Assembly: GCA_022385805.1 (NCBI GenBank) | Contig: MU277726.1 | Span: 146,713-210,712, forward strand | Length of the DNA stretch: 64,000 nt | Origin: Pilatotrama ljubarskyi | Taxonomy: Eukaryota > Basidiomycota > Agaricomycetes > Polyporales > Polyporaceae | Reading direction: 5' to 3' | In this document: positions 32,651 through 44,267 of the stretch, piece after piece | Layout: each line of letters starts with the position of its first letter | Numbering within the stretch: position 1 is the first letter of the stretch | Translations under genes and position numbers: made by a program | The notes under the pieces: model-generated | What the model was told of the DNA's origin: nothing | Database searches by the model: none | Seen by the model: the letters and a program-made list of their open reading frames with translations, nothing else

Positions 32651-34087
32651 AGCTTCGAGGACAGGGAGAGTCCAAGCCTACGTCCAGAGCAAACGTGCAG
32701 AGAAAGGAGCCCTACCCGAGCGAGCAGCTCTAGATGTTTATAGCTCCGGCGACCCAAGCAACCATCCGTCAATGAGGCCTTCCATCTCGAGATTGCGAGG
32801 AGGAAGATAGATGAGGGAGGGCGGCGATGGGCGTGAAGCTCGCCGCGCTACGCAAGCATATCATCTATCCGACTGGGATGGATGATGCAACATTGTTCTT
32901 CGCGTTCCGCATCTCGGAAGATCCGTGGTCCTGCCACATATATATGCAGAGCGTGCCTGTCGTTGTGAGGGTTTGCCTTCCGGAGGTACTCGGTGTTCTA
33001 GTCCGGTGCTTCGTCGCATTCGCGCTCTGGTAATGAGATGATCAGCCCGTGCAATTCACATGAGAACCGCCCGTCCCCAACTCGCGTCAGCTACAGGCTC
33101 GAGCTATGTTGGATTCTGGGCAGGGAGCGGGTGTCGGAGCATCGATGGCGTGTTGCGCTATGCGGCGAAGCAAAGGGCATCATGAATGGCTTGTACAACA
33201 GGCACCGATATGTGATTTCGGCAACAGCTGGATTGACAATTGCAGGTCCTGAAAGGCGGGCGCTTCCGTGAGCAAATAGAACCCCGGTGGACATGACGGT
33301 CACTGATACATCATCTCAAGACTCTGGTGTAGTGACGGCGTAGTCAGGGACATGGCCCACCCGCCGACTCTGCGTCCATACTCGCGTCGCACATACAACA
33401 CTTGGGATGGACAGCTTCCCTACCAAATAGCACTTCTGCCGCACCCACCACGCGATGGCACAGGGTGTCTGCTATACATGTACCAGGTGCGGATATTCGA
33501 GCTGCAACTTGTAACTAATGACAGACAGCGAGAGGGATGATACGCCGGCTCTCACAGGGTAGCATAAACACACGTATTAATTAAGTCTTGGAGTTCGTCA
33601 TGCGTCCTGATTCTATCAGCTCATCGGTCATGGAAGCATTTTGAGCCCCCGTATCTCCAGTTACGGAGCACGGTCGGAAGGTCAGTACATTGACTGATCT
33701 CGAGCGCCGAAGGGAAAACTCACGAAGGACAGAGGTGATGCGGCAATGCGTAGATGCTATCGATCGCAGTTCTTTACGATAGCGTTGCAACGGCATCCAG
33801 GCTTTGGATAGTGACGGGTCGGGATATAAACCGCGGCTTCCGGCCATGTACGCGTCAGTCCATCTAGAGTATACTCCCCAATGGAAGAAGACGTCACTTC
33901 ATGACCACGCAGGGGTCAACGCGACGGCATATACACATCAAGCTTGGGCTGCAGAAAGCAGCCCTGCCAAATTGCAGAGTCAATGGCACCGGCCAGAGCT
34001 CTGAAACTGGTCATCCCACATGTCCACTTATCTGAATCTGAATGGATGGTATATGAGAGCCTGTCATGCCACATTCGCCCGGGGGGA
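32651..34087. other. intergenic region between membrane-protein genes 3 and 4
   Basis: 1.4 kb without a supported gene. The part just upstream of member 3 (about 32740-32940) resembles 35820-36020 upstream of member 4. Shared pieces include CATCTATCCGA-TGG and CGCGT-CCGCATCTCGGAAG. The local duplication carried upstream DNA with it. Confidence 0.45.
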
Positions 34088-35721
34088 TCAGTCCGGATAT
34101 TCTCCGTAAGTAACCGTCTTCTTGTCTCCCGGCACGTCTCCGCAATCTAACGTCTCCAGGTCGTCTAGATCCTAGAGCAGGCGGGAGGGGCAGTCAGGAT
34201 CCGGCAAAGAAAGAGCGCAACACGCAGCGATGGACATACGTCAACGATCACGGTAGAGCTCTCTGACGGCTCCGGGTTAGCGGACGGTGGGTCAGCGGGC
34301 CCGGGAGGACGCCTCCACCAGTCCAGGGGCCCGCTCGGGAGCATCGCTTCTTTGGCTCGCCGACGGCGACGGCGGCGAGCGATGCAGAGTGCTGCGAGTG
34401 CCGCTATGGCTATTGCTGCGAGGCAGCCCAAGACTGCTCCGATGATGGTACCGATATGGGCGGATCGGTTCGAGGAAGCGGGCACGGCCGCTGCTCCGTG
34501 AGGGGCAGGAGAGTTCGGTTCCAATGCCTTGGTAGAAGGGACGGGCGTCGGTGAGGAGGACGTGTCTGCTTGCAAACTGCCCCGGCCAGCGGTCTGGGAT
34601 GACTGGGAGGTATTTACGCCAGTAGGCTGCGAGGAAGATTCTGCAGCTGCGCTTGCAACGGATGAGAACGTTGGAGAAGCGATGGTGCTGGATGTGATCG
34701 GAGTGCTGGAAGGAGGGAAAGACATGGTCGCTGTACCCGGGGCGCTACCACTACTTGTAGTTTGGAGGTTGCTTCCTTGAGTTCGTTCTCCCGAGCTTTG
34801 TGGAGGTTGGGGTTCTTCTGAAGGTGACGACGTAGAAACTGGGGCTGGGGCCGTGTAACTGCCGGATGCCGTTGCATCGGGCTGATCTACGCGGATAGTC
34901 ACCAGCATCAGTGCCCGCCAAGTTTTCCGCACGAACTTGGGCAGGCTTACGTTGACTCGCGAGAGACTGTGCTGCCTTCACGTCAAATTCGTCGTTCTGT
35001 GGGCCCTCGTGAGTTTCGGAGCACGCGGCTCCTTCCGCAGGAGACTCACCACATTCAGGTACGCCCAAGCCGGGATGGAGGTGTCAGGAGGAATGATATA
35101 GGTATATCTAGAGGTAATCGTGTGAGCTTGATCACCGCATGCGGCGCCGCCACCAACGAACACTCACTCTTGCATGCCTGCATTTGTACATTTCATATTC
35201 TGAGTACTATAGGTTCTCCAGCTAGATTCAGGATGATCAAATAGGACTCTTCGCCGCACCCATGCAAGGTTGGAGCGCCGTACCTCATTTGCCATCCAGG
35301 TGACTTTGAGCAAGTACCACAGGCGACAACTAGAGAATACATCACTGTATTACAGACGCATAGGCTGTCATGCAAGCTCTGTGCAAGCTCCGACAGGCCG
35401 GCACTAGGATTGCCTGTGTACCAAGTCAATCACGCTCATTGCGGGATAGACGTGTTAGAGGTACGGACCATCACATGGGCGTATGAGATCGAGAACAACG
35501 TCGCATGGCATTTGGCTTCGCTCGCTGGCCATCTTATATTATACACTGACGTTAAGGAAAAAGAAATCCGCCCAATGAACGCAAGGGCTCACCCAAGAGA
35601 ATGCAGGGTCCGAGCATGTAGGCCAGCCCGGCGGTGAAGGATCAGCCCGAATAGCCCTTAAGACGTAGCTAGACCATATCGTGAAGAGCAGCCATGGCGA
35701 CGTTTGAGGGGAACCGGTCAT
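34088..35721 (-). CDS. signal-peptide single-pass membrane protein, CxC/WAY family member 4
   Basis: Closest paralogue of member 3. Start ATG 35721: MTGSPQTSPWLLFTIWSSYV as leader, then GWPTCSDPAFSW before gtgagc. Middle exons contain SLCVCNTVMYSLVVACGTC (about 35340) and DTSIPAWAYLNV (about 35075). NDEFDVKAAQSLASQ, a Ser/Pro/Thr-rich stalk, a TM helix (IGTIIGAVLGCLAAIAIAAL) and an Arg run with KEAMLPSGPLDWWRR follow. The tail is DLDDLETLDCGDVPGDKKTVTYGEYPD, its first residues encoded by a separate last exon. The shared Leu-Glu-Thr-Leu-Asp-Cys-Gly-Asp and TYGEYP blocks suggest a conserved cytosolic interaction or phosphorylation site. No functional family is recognised. Confidence 0.8.
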
Positions 35722-38700
35722 CCTGTAGCGTCGAGCGAGAGCGGACGGCGAGGACCAGCACCCAAGCCTCGGGAAAGAGGAGAATGCAAGAGGAGAGCGC
35801 GAGCCGAGCGAGCAGCCGTATGGATTATATCCCCGGGGCGACCCCAAGCATCCGCCAATCCGTCTAGTCACAAGGCCTGCGGTCTCGAGAACGCGAAGAC
35901 AGCGGCCAGGCCAGGCAGCCGCCAAATGCGCGATGGGCTGTGAAACTCCGCCACAGACCATCTATCCGATGGCTGATGCAGAGCGGGCGCTTCGCGTCCC
36001 GCATCTCGGAAGCCCCGTCGGTCTGCGTGGTGGTGGGAAGAGCGATGTCGGGAGAGGGTAATACGCCGTCCGCATTGGTCGTCGTCAGACCGCGTCGATG
36101 CATTCGATACGGGGATCTGGGGATGAGACATGAAGCCTCAGTACGGTTCATGCGCGTAAGCATGCCTTCAGGCCCGACCTCCGTCGTACCGCGCTCGCGG
36201 GTCGAACGTCGAGTGTTGACAACGCCTTGTGCCAAGGGAAGGGGAGAACGCGTGACGAATCGCTGAGTCGCATCACTGGGACGCACCAGGACGCGTACGG
36301 CTTCGCGAGCAGATCGAGTGGAACATGATGGTGATACTTACATCACGTTGTACTGGCCGTGACCAGAACTCTATACAGGTTGTCAGGGACGCGCCGAGGT
36401 GATGCAGTCAATTTCGAGCTGTAGGAACCTGCAATTCCGGCGAAGGAGGGACTCACTGCCAGATAGCTGCCAGATAGCGTTTCTGCCGCATCTGCCCCCC
36501 GATGTCACGTAATGCGGTATGGCTGCGAGGCAGTCCATATCGCGTCTGAGGCTTAGACGTGAGTACGCGCGAGTCTTGAAGCTTGAAGCTTGAGCGTCGA
36601 TTGTGCCTCACGCGAGACAGGGGGCTGAGGGCGGCACGCATACCTCATCGTCGACGTGGGATAGAAGGCAAACTGTGAAGTACAGTACTACTCAGTAGAT
36701 AGGCATCAACATTTCATCATCATGCCGCAGTGCTGATATGAACTCGGACCAGTCATGGAAGTACAGTGAGGTGCCTCGCCGAGGTGCGCTATCTATGTAG
36801 CACGGCCACGGAGTCAGCCGACAGATATGGCTTGAAGCTTGAAGGCTGCAGGTCGGGCACTCACCAGGAGCGAAGGCGGTGCGTGCCACTCGACGTCGGC
36901 GGTGCGTGCTACTCGACGTCGCCAGTCGTTTGGCGTTTCTTGGCCAAGAGGCTCTGAGATCTGAGCAGTGGCAGGTCGAGATGCGCACCACCGAGTCGGA
37001 CACGCTCCCTCAGCCTCCGCGAGCACTCCGAATCGGAGGGATCGACACGTCCCTATCCATATCCGCTGAAGACTACCTAGACCACCCCAGAACCCAGCGC
37101 TCTCCCGAAACGACCATCGGAGGATCGGCGCACGGAGGTAAGAACATACGCTCATCGAGGTCTGGCCGCAGGAAGCGCTGCGGCATGTATACAGCTTGGT
37201 GCCACAGCGCCCACAAACGGAGATATTCGACGACATGATCAGTCTAGACCAGGCTGCTTGAGTGACATCGAGGGATCGCCGACATATGTACATCGGCATA
37301 CGTGGCCGCTTCGCGTAGAGATGGAATCCTGCGCATATACGCCTGCGGCGCGCTATCGAGAAGGCGACGAGAGGTCACCGGGGTGGCGGAGATGGTACGA
37401 TCCCTCAGGGCTGCACTGCGCGCGCGAACGATCAGAGACCTGAGAGGCCCGTACGAGTCGCTCGAGGCTGGGATATGCCACATAGACGTTCATTCATCGC
37501 AGCGTAGAAACGAGGCACCACCGGCATTCCTCCGTAGCCCACTCCTAGGCTGCGTCGAAAAACCCACGGTCCTCATCCGAGTCCGGCTGGCGAGTCGCAT
37601 AGAGGTCATGCGGGCACTCGTTACGGCAGCCCAGCCCTCCTCGTTGCGCAGGCGAGGGCGACGGCAAGTGATTGAGAGGGCGATCGGGCAGGGGAACGCG
37701 CACCGTGCAGTGCACCCGGGGAAGCCAGCTCGAAGCCGCAGGCCAAGGACCCAGCCAGGGCGCTAACCGGAACGGACAGAGGTTACAAGTCCAGCGCGAG
37801 AGGTCCAGAACGAGTCCGCGGCGAAGTCGAAGCGGTAGGTATGCAGAGAGTGGCACAGTAGCCGGCCGGCCGCGCGAGGCACGCGCGGACATCCCAGCGA
37901 TGCCGTTCACGAGGAGCGAAGAGACACTCGGACAGACATGCCGGCGGCCGCCAAGTGATAGTACTGCACAGAAGCGATGCTGGACCCTGTTGAGTCCGCG
38001 GGGCCCAGGACGGGCTGAAGAAAGAGAGAACGACGGCGGTGGGACTCGGATGTCCCGCGCGCTGCGCAGCGGGTGACGGGGGAATCAGCACAAGTGCTTC
38101 CCGTCAGCGCATACACCCAGCTGCTCGCTCTTCAGCACCGGGAGAAGACGTGTACCAGGGGAACGCGCAGCTGTCGTCGCCTGCGGGAGGGTTTAGAATA
38201 GCCCAGGGACGAGAGCGAGATGCACGCCGCATTGCGAGCACATACACGTCCTTACCGAGCGCGAGATGACTTTTGAATAGCGCGAAATGAACGGCTGGCG
38301 GGCAGTGCGCGGGCCGGGCGGGAAGCGGGGGAGGGGAATAGAAGGGTGGTTGCTCTGTATCGCCCCTTCCGGCGAGTAGCAAGGGGAGCGTCCGGAAGGG
38401 TGACGTCCAGAAGCGGGTACATACGTATGGCATAGTTGTGTCTGGATCCATAGAGTCTGCTGGCGCTGGGAACTGCGAACGCGGAAGGGGGCAGGGGGAG
38501 ATGATCGAAGAAGCGGGGAATCCGAGCGGCCGGAGACTCGCGCTGGCTGTGGATATTCTCGCGGTGTGGGTACTCTGGCTACCGGCAGGGCTCCCAAGGC
38601 ATGCGCGGAGACTGACGCTTCCCCGTGGTGTGAATGCGTGCGGAGACGGCGTTCGGACTGCGAGATCAGTGTCCAGGACGACACGAGGCTATGAGACGTT

Positions 38701-39888
38701 ACCGGGGTCCGTCATTGTGCGCGGCCACGTTCCACGTCAAGGAGGGTGCGCATGCCGCTGTTGGGATAAGGGCTCCTTACCCTCGAGCGCGGCAGAGGCA
38801 GCCGGAGAGTCGCAGGAGTGCGGCAATGGCGAGACATGGAAGAAGGGGTACGGATTGACGCGAAAGACACGCGCTGGAATGGACAGAGCTGGGCCGGTGC
38901 ATGCGACGACTGCCGGGGGCTTCTGTACGGCCGCATCGAGTGGCATGAACGGGTTCCGGAAGACTATCAGCTACGAGAACCGCTATCACATGCGGCTTCG
39001 GACTCGCGCGATGGCATTGATACTGACATCCGGCACGCAGAGTCTAGCCCGCGGACACGCTCAGGGGAGAAGCGCATCTGCGCTCGCTGGATATGGGCGC
39101 GGCTGCCGGCGACGAGGGGTGGGTGCGAGATAGGCAGGTGCAGATCAGCGTCATGGGCGTCGGAGGCTGAGGAAGGGCGATTTGGCGGGGCGGTGGAGAA
39201 CCAGACCAGACGGGAACTGGCACGGGCGAACCCATCAGGCGGCTGAGGGGTCAGTAACTTACTGTACACTAGTGTAATACATGAATTCACGTATCGCAAT
39301 CGCAGCGTTGCAGACAGGGAGTGGAATGGTGCCTTTTCCTAAACGGTGCAGATTCGTCCGTGTCGCGAGAGGGGGTGGCACAATCCAGGCATGATATCCG
39401 CTCACTGGAACAAGAGCCAGGGTAACTTCGGGAAAACACTGCGGAAACGTGAGACCTGCGCTGCGCTATCTCAGGCTCTGCGGGGCTACTCATCGACCGC
39501 TGCTCGTCGCATGCTGCTGTCCAGCTGGCGGTGTGTGCTTTCGAGATGAGCGAGGTGTTGGCGGGGTGAGAAGGGCCGGGAGGGGAAGCGGAGGCCGGGA
39601 AGAGCGCCGCCGAGAAGCCAGGAATGGGAGAGAGGGCGACAGCGACGGCGGCGGAAGCAGCGCCCTCTGCGGGGAAACGTTTCTAGGCGCCCGTCTCCCG
39701 AGAGTTTTCGGAACACGCCTGCCTAATCGGGACTCCGGACCGGACCGAGATTGAGATTTCTTTGAGAGGATCGGGAGTACTTGAGCAGAGCTCCTCCGCT
39801 TGTCTTCCTTCCCTCGCCTTGCATTATCTCACCCACCCTCTTCTCTCCTAGCCATCTCCACACCCCGCACGCTACTCTCCCCGCAATC
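35722..39888. other. long gene-free interval
   Basis: 4.2 kb with no gene I can support. Its ORFs are Arg/Ser/Pro-rich and overlap in several frames, as expected of GC-rich noncoding DNA. Small local repeats are present: GCTTGAA-type runs near 36580 and 36830, and a tandem pair of GGTGCGTGC-ACTCGACGTCG near 36877-36925. The first 300 bp hold duplicated upstream sequence of membrane gene 4. Isolated GTGAGT/GTAAGT-like donors on the minus strand (about 36340 and 36455) could mark a decayed or noncoding transcript. Confidence 0.35.
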
Positions 39889-40700
39889 ATGAGCATCTCC
39901 GTTGACGACCTCGTCGCGTCCCTCAACGCCAACCACATCGGCCAGGAGGCGATCGAGCTTGCTGCTCTCCAGGTTAGTGTCCGGCGGCACGTCTCTCGTG
40001 GCGAGGCGACGTCTGACAGCGACATTCTCCCCCGCAGGCACAGCTCTCGCAGACTCTATCAAACCCCATCCCCTTCAACGCGCCCCGCGCTGCCCCACTG
40101 AACACGCCCATCTCCCGCACGCCGTCCTCGAGCTTCTCTTGGGAGGCCGCCGACGCCACCTGGGGCAACCGCGGTAGCGTCTCCTCCTCAAAGATGCGCT
40201 GCTCGATCGACGAGAGCCCCCGCGAGTCCGACGAGATGGACGAGGACGAGCGCATGGTCGAGGACCTGCTCTTCTCCCCCTCATCCCCCACGAGCCCCTC
40301 CGCCTCCTTCTCGCGCGCGCCACCGTCCACGAGCGCCGCCCCGGCCACATCCTCCTCCACCCCCGCCTCGGCCCTCCGCCAGCGAAAAGCGAGCCTCTCG
40401 ATGCACATGATCCCGCTCGAGCACTCGCACCATGACCTCCCGTCGCCCAACACCTCGCTCTTCGCCACCACCGACCCGTTCTACCTCGCCTCGCTCCAGA
40501 GCGCGCATACGCACGCGCCCGCCTCATCCTCCGTCTTCGCGCAGGCGGGCAGGCCGAGCACGCACTCGCCGTTCATGAAGCACCATCACCATCATCCCAT
40601 GCAGTCGATGTACGCGGGCTTCGGGCACGGGTACCAGTCCGTCGCGCCGGACGTGCAGACGCACAACATGTTCGCGACGACGGCGACGTTCAGCGCGTGA
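39889..40700 (+). CDS. hypothetical Ser/Pro/His-rich protein
   Basis: Two exons, 39889-39972 and 40038-40700, encode 248 residues. The start MSISVDDLVASLNANHIGQEAIELAALQAQL forms a conserved-looking amphipathic helix, preceded by a C/T-rich leader typical of highly expressed fungal genes. The rest is low-complexity: SESPRE/DEMDEDERMVEDLLF acidic box, Ser/Ala/Pro tracts, ALRQRKASLSMHMIPLEHSH, and HHHHHPMQ near the C-terminus. I do not recognise the family. The intron (gttagt...cgcag) is in phase and removes the only frame break. Possibly a stress- or growth-regulated disordered regulator, but this is guesswork. Confidence 0.75.
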
Positions 40701-42131
40701 GGCTCATGGACCGGCTCGGAGTTGGCTCACGCGTTTCTCGCATCATGACAATCTCGTTTCGTCACACGCACCCTCTGCAGACTCTCCCCTCTCATCATCG
40801 CCACTGTATCACCACTGTATCATAGCATAGCAAGAATCGGCTGCGCTCCGGGGCTCACGACACAAGACCGAGAACTTCTGCGCCGTGCAACGCTCGCGCC
40901 AGCGCGTGCACGGAACGGGGTACGCTGCGGGGTAACGACGTTGGACACAGTGCAGTGCGGGGCGATGCTCGCTCGCAGCAGCTGATCTCGAGGCTCGAGG
41001 CCGGATATCCATGAGCCGGCGGCTGCTCGCACCTCCCGCTGATCCCGGCTGCGCCACGGCATCATCATCAGTCGAAAACGCGCAAGACCCCGCGGGCGAG
41101 GACAGGTGTGGAGAACTCTCGCACGGGTACACCGGCTGTGGACGCGCACACGCATCTTTCCACGTCCATTGCCTCCGCCCCAGCTCGGAGCGTACTCTGC
41201 AAGACTACATTCGCGCAGGGCAAGCGCTGCACGAATCAGCAGACACGAGCGTCCTCGCGTCTTTTGGCCCCGAGACTTGCTCGCCTCGCCGGACCCGCGC
41301 TAACCGCCTTCTGGTCTTGTGCATTCCTCCCCCGATACCCCACTGTGTCCCCCGCGCGCGCATCAGTCTCCTCCCTCTCCCCGACGTCTCACATGAACTT
41401 TTCCTCCGGGTCTCGGGTTCTGGATGGTTTGGCATGTACATTGGCACGCGGCTGGCTGAGATCTCTTTCTGACTTTGTACTCTGTCTGAAGCACGCACGT
41501 TCTTAACGCACTTCGCACTGATCGAGTTCCCCGTTCCAGTGTGGTCTTATCCTCCCTCTTTCCCATCCTCCATCTCCCATCTCCCTCTACCCTTCCTCAT
41601 CCCCTTGTGCCGGCTCGGACTTGCCTCTCCTGCACTTTTTTTTCACCCCTATGGTCCGCTCTAGTCACTATTGCCTCCTCTCCCATCATCATGATCCATC
41701 ATCCATCCTCAGCATTCCTCATATTCCTCTCCGCTCGTCTATGTGCTTTTCGATTATCGTCCCGTTATACTCACTTGGCCTTCATCGCGCATCTTCCGTG
41801 CTCGTTTCGATGACTTCGACCCTTCCATCGTCGCCGCCACCGCCAGTGCCAGTGCTAGGACTAGAACGCTAGATCTACGTCGTAATATGTATAGCTATAG
41901 TTTATGAGGTGTCGTCCACCGCGACGGCCTTCGCGCCCTTGGCGCAGCACAGAACCTACCCACTCCTATCCTGAATATGCGATGACGAACGAAGTCGCGA
42001 CGTTCCCTGTTCACTCGCTGCTCGAATGGAAACGGTCGCCTTGAAGTGCATCCGCGGGTGAGCGAACGACGAAGGAAGGCCCCGCCATTCGCGGCTAATT
42101 ATTCGCGGCCCCCTGTATCCGCATTCGTCAC
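40701..42131. other. gene-free interval with C/T-rich tract
   Basis: 1.4 kb. The strand bias near 41540-41860 (C/T-rich, CATCC repeats) looks like a promoter or UTR but no credible CDS follows. ORFs are short and low-complexity. Confidence 0.3.
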
Positions 42132-42139
42132 CCTGAAAC

Positions 42140-42364
42140 TAGTGCTGCCGCAATGTAAATGTCACCTTGACGAGAGCCAAGGTGAGGTGGACCTTGCCTT
42201 GACCGGCATCTCCTTGGAGCCACCTTGACTTGACCTACCTCCAAGCTGGTGACTCAGAATTGCCGTTTATGGTAGGCAATCTCAAGGCAAGGTGGGCTCC
42301 AAGGTGGAATTTTTAAACTCCGATGACCTTGGAGGCACCTTTACCTTGCATTGCGGCAACACTA
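42140..42364. mobile_element. hAT-type MITE (225 bp) with perfect 8-bp target-site duplication
   Basis: Termini TAGTGCTGCCGCAATGTAA (left) and the complement of TAGTGTTGCCGCAATGCAA (right) are 17/19 identical inverted repeats. The element is flanked by the exact 8-bp direct repeat CCTGAAAC at 42132-42139 and 42365-42372. An 8-bp duplication is the hallmark of the hAT superfamily. The inside carries repeated CTTGAC and CAAGGT motifs in both orientations, resembling subterminal transposase-binding repeats. No coding capacity. Confidence 0.88.
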
Positions 42365-42372
42365 CCTGAAAC

Positions 42373-44267
42373 AACATCGTGAATGCGCAGAGAGTTACCA
42401 CTGGCATCTCGTGCATGTGGTTCTCGCAGGACTCGTCATAGAAGGGTACGGTGGGACCCGGGCTGGGACGGGGTGCCTTCGAATTCTCCGAGGGAGGCCG
42501 GGTGCTCGACGTCGGACGCTCACACTTGGCTGGCCAGCGCGAGCTTTGCTGAATGGCATCCGTTCGGTACTTACGGGCTACAGCAGGATTCCAGACCGCA
42601 GTCCGTAGCACGCGCGAATGAGCGCCATTCGCACTCGTGCGCGCTGAGGCGTGCGTGTCATACGCGCGTACCCCGGCCCCGCATGCGCATAGAGAGGTGC
42701 GAGGCTCCCTCAGGCTGGGTCAGCGCGCCTTAGCTGCAGTCGCACTCGCGTCCTGCCCGGAGCGGCTGTGGACCCTCCGCCACCGGGTGCAGCAGTCTCT
42801 CGGATGACCTTGTGAGCGGGAGCAGTTGCTTGGCTGCGGGAGCCTGGGAGGGGATCGCTCGGGGTGCATTCGTTCGTACGTGCCCCGGACCTCGAAGTGA
42901 GTGCAGGCTCGCTCGCTAAGGTAGGATCGGCGCGTTGGAACAGGATGCCATGAAGGGGGGAGCAGGAAGGTTGTGCCGTTCTCGCGCCCACGCAAGAAGA
43001 GGGTGAAAGATGCTGGGTCTAGGCTTGAGCTCGGCTGCGGACGGTACGTGCGAGCGTGTCACTGTAAGTACCGGCACAAGACAAGGAGAAGAATCTAAGA
43101 CGCGCGATCCGGTCCGAGTGGTGAGCACGTTTAGTCTCCGAACTCAGTCGTGCTGCACACCGTGGTTGGCGAGCTTGGCACAGCCAGATCTCAGGGCCCA
43201 ACGAACCCCGGATCAGCAGCAGCTACTACTTCCACGCATCTCCACTCTCCGAGGAACAGAACGTTGCTCGGGGCAGACGCACCCGCGCCCCGAGGCCCCA
43301 GCCCCGGTTTGGATCCCGAACTTGGAAGCTGCGACGTGCAATAGAAGCGGGGAGGGGCTGTACGAGACTCCGCGCCGACATTCCGACCTCCCGACTCTCC
43401 GACCTGGGTGTGCGCGAATGGATCGCAGAGATCGAACGGTTCGCATCCCGGTGCCGGGGAGCGTTCTGCGGGGGCTGCTGGGCATGCACGGTATTGGCGC
43501 GACACCGGGTGCCAATGCACGTCTGAACGCCTCAACGCTTGTCTTCGGTCTCGGCCCCGTCGCCCGTTCGCCGATGCTGTGTCCCTTCCTTGCTTCCCTG
43601 ACCTGAACGCGAATGCCTTGTACTTCGGTCGGTCCGGATCGAGTGAGGGGGCCTTCCGGGCGTTGAGTATGCGCTTCGCTTGAAGCTGGGCTTCCCGTGC
43701 CGACCCTGAGAAGAGACGAAAGGGCACAAATCTCGTGCCAGCCCCGACGTGGGCGCCACCCATTTTTGACGATGGTCGCTCTCGGGTGGCGGGACCGATC
43801 TTGTATTCATACGGGTGCGGCACCACGCACAAGAAGCCACTGAGCGTCCTCGACCGGCTCGATCGAAGCCAAGAGCCCGACGAGGACGCCCAGGTATAAG
43901 GCAAATGGGCAAGACTTAAAGAGCGATAGGAAAAGCGGAAACGTCGCCGACCTTTCCGAAATCCGTCATTTCATGCCAACGGGCGATCTCAGACGTGTGT
44001 CTCATGGCCAAATTTGCGGGATTGTACTGCTCAAGGTCTTGTATGTGGTGCGCTTGTGGCGCCGGAGACACCTCTCTTGACAGAGTTTGACCAAGAAAAG
44101 CAAGCACCGAGGTCTCGAAGCATGACGAGCGAGGGTCAGAGAGACACTTTGTCGCGGCATTGAAGCCGCTAGTACTATGGTTCGGGAGCAGTTTGAGACT
44201 TATCACCTTACCCGAGTACGCCGGCATGAATCCTGGTATGGCATAGCACCGTGTCAGGAGCATTTAT
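42373..44267. other. gene-free interval
   Basis: 1.9 kb. A 237-codon minus-strand ORF at 43191-43904 has random-looking composition and overlaps other long frames; I do not accept it. Nothing else is recognised. Confidence 0.3.

Noticed and set aside
33581..33847. 88-codon minus-strand ORF between membrane genes 3 and 4
   Set aside because: Isolated, no motif, and not part of the membrane-family exon pattern.
43191..43904. 237-codon minus-strand ORF
   Set aside because: Random-looking composition with several equally long overlapping frames, as expected for GC-rich noncoding DNA.
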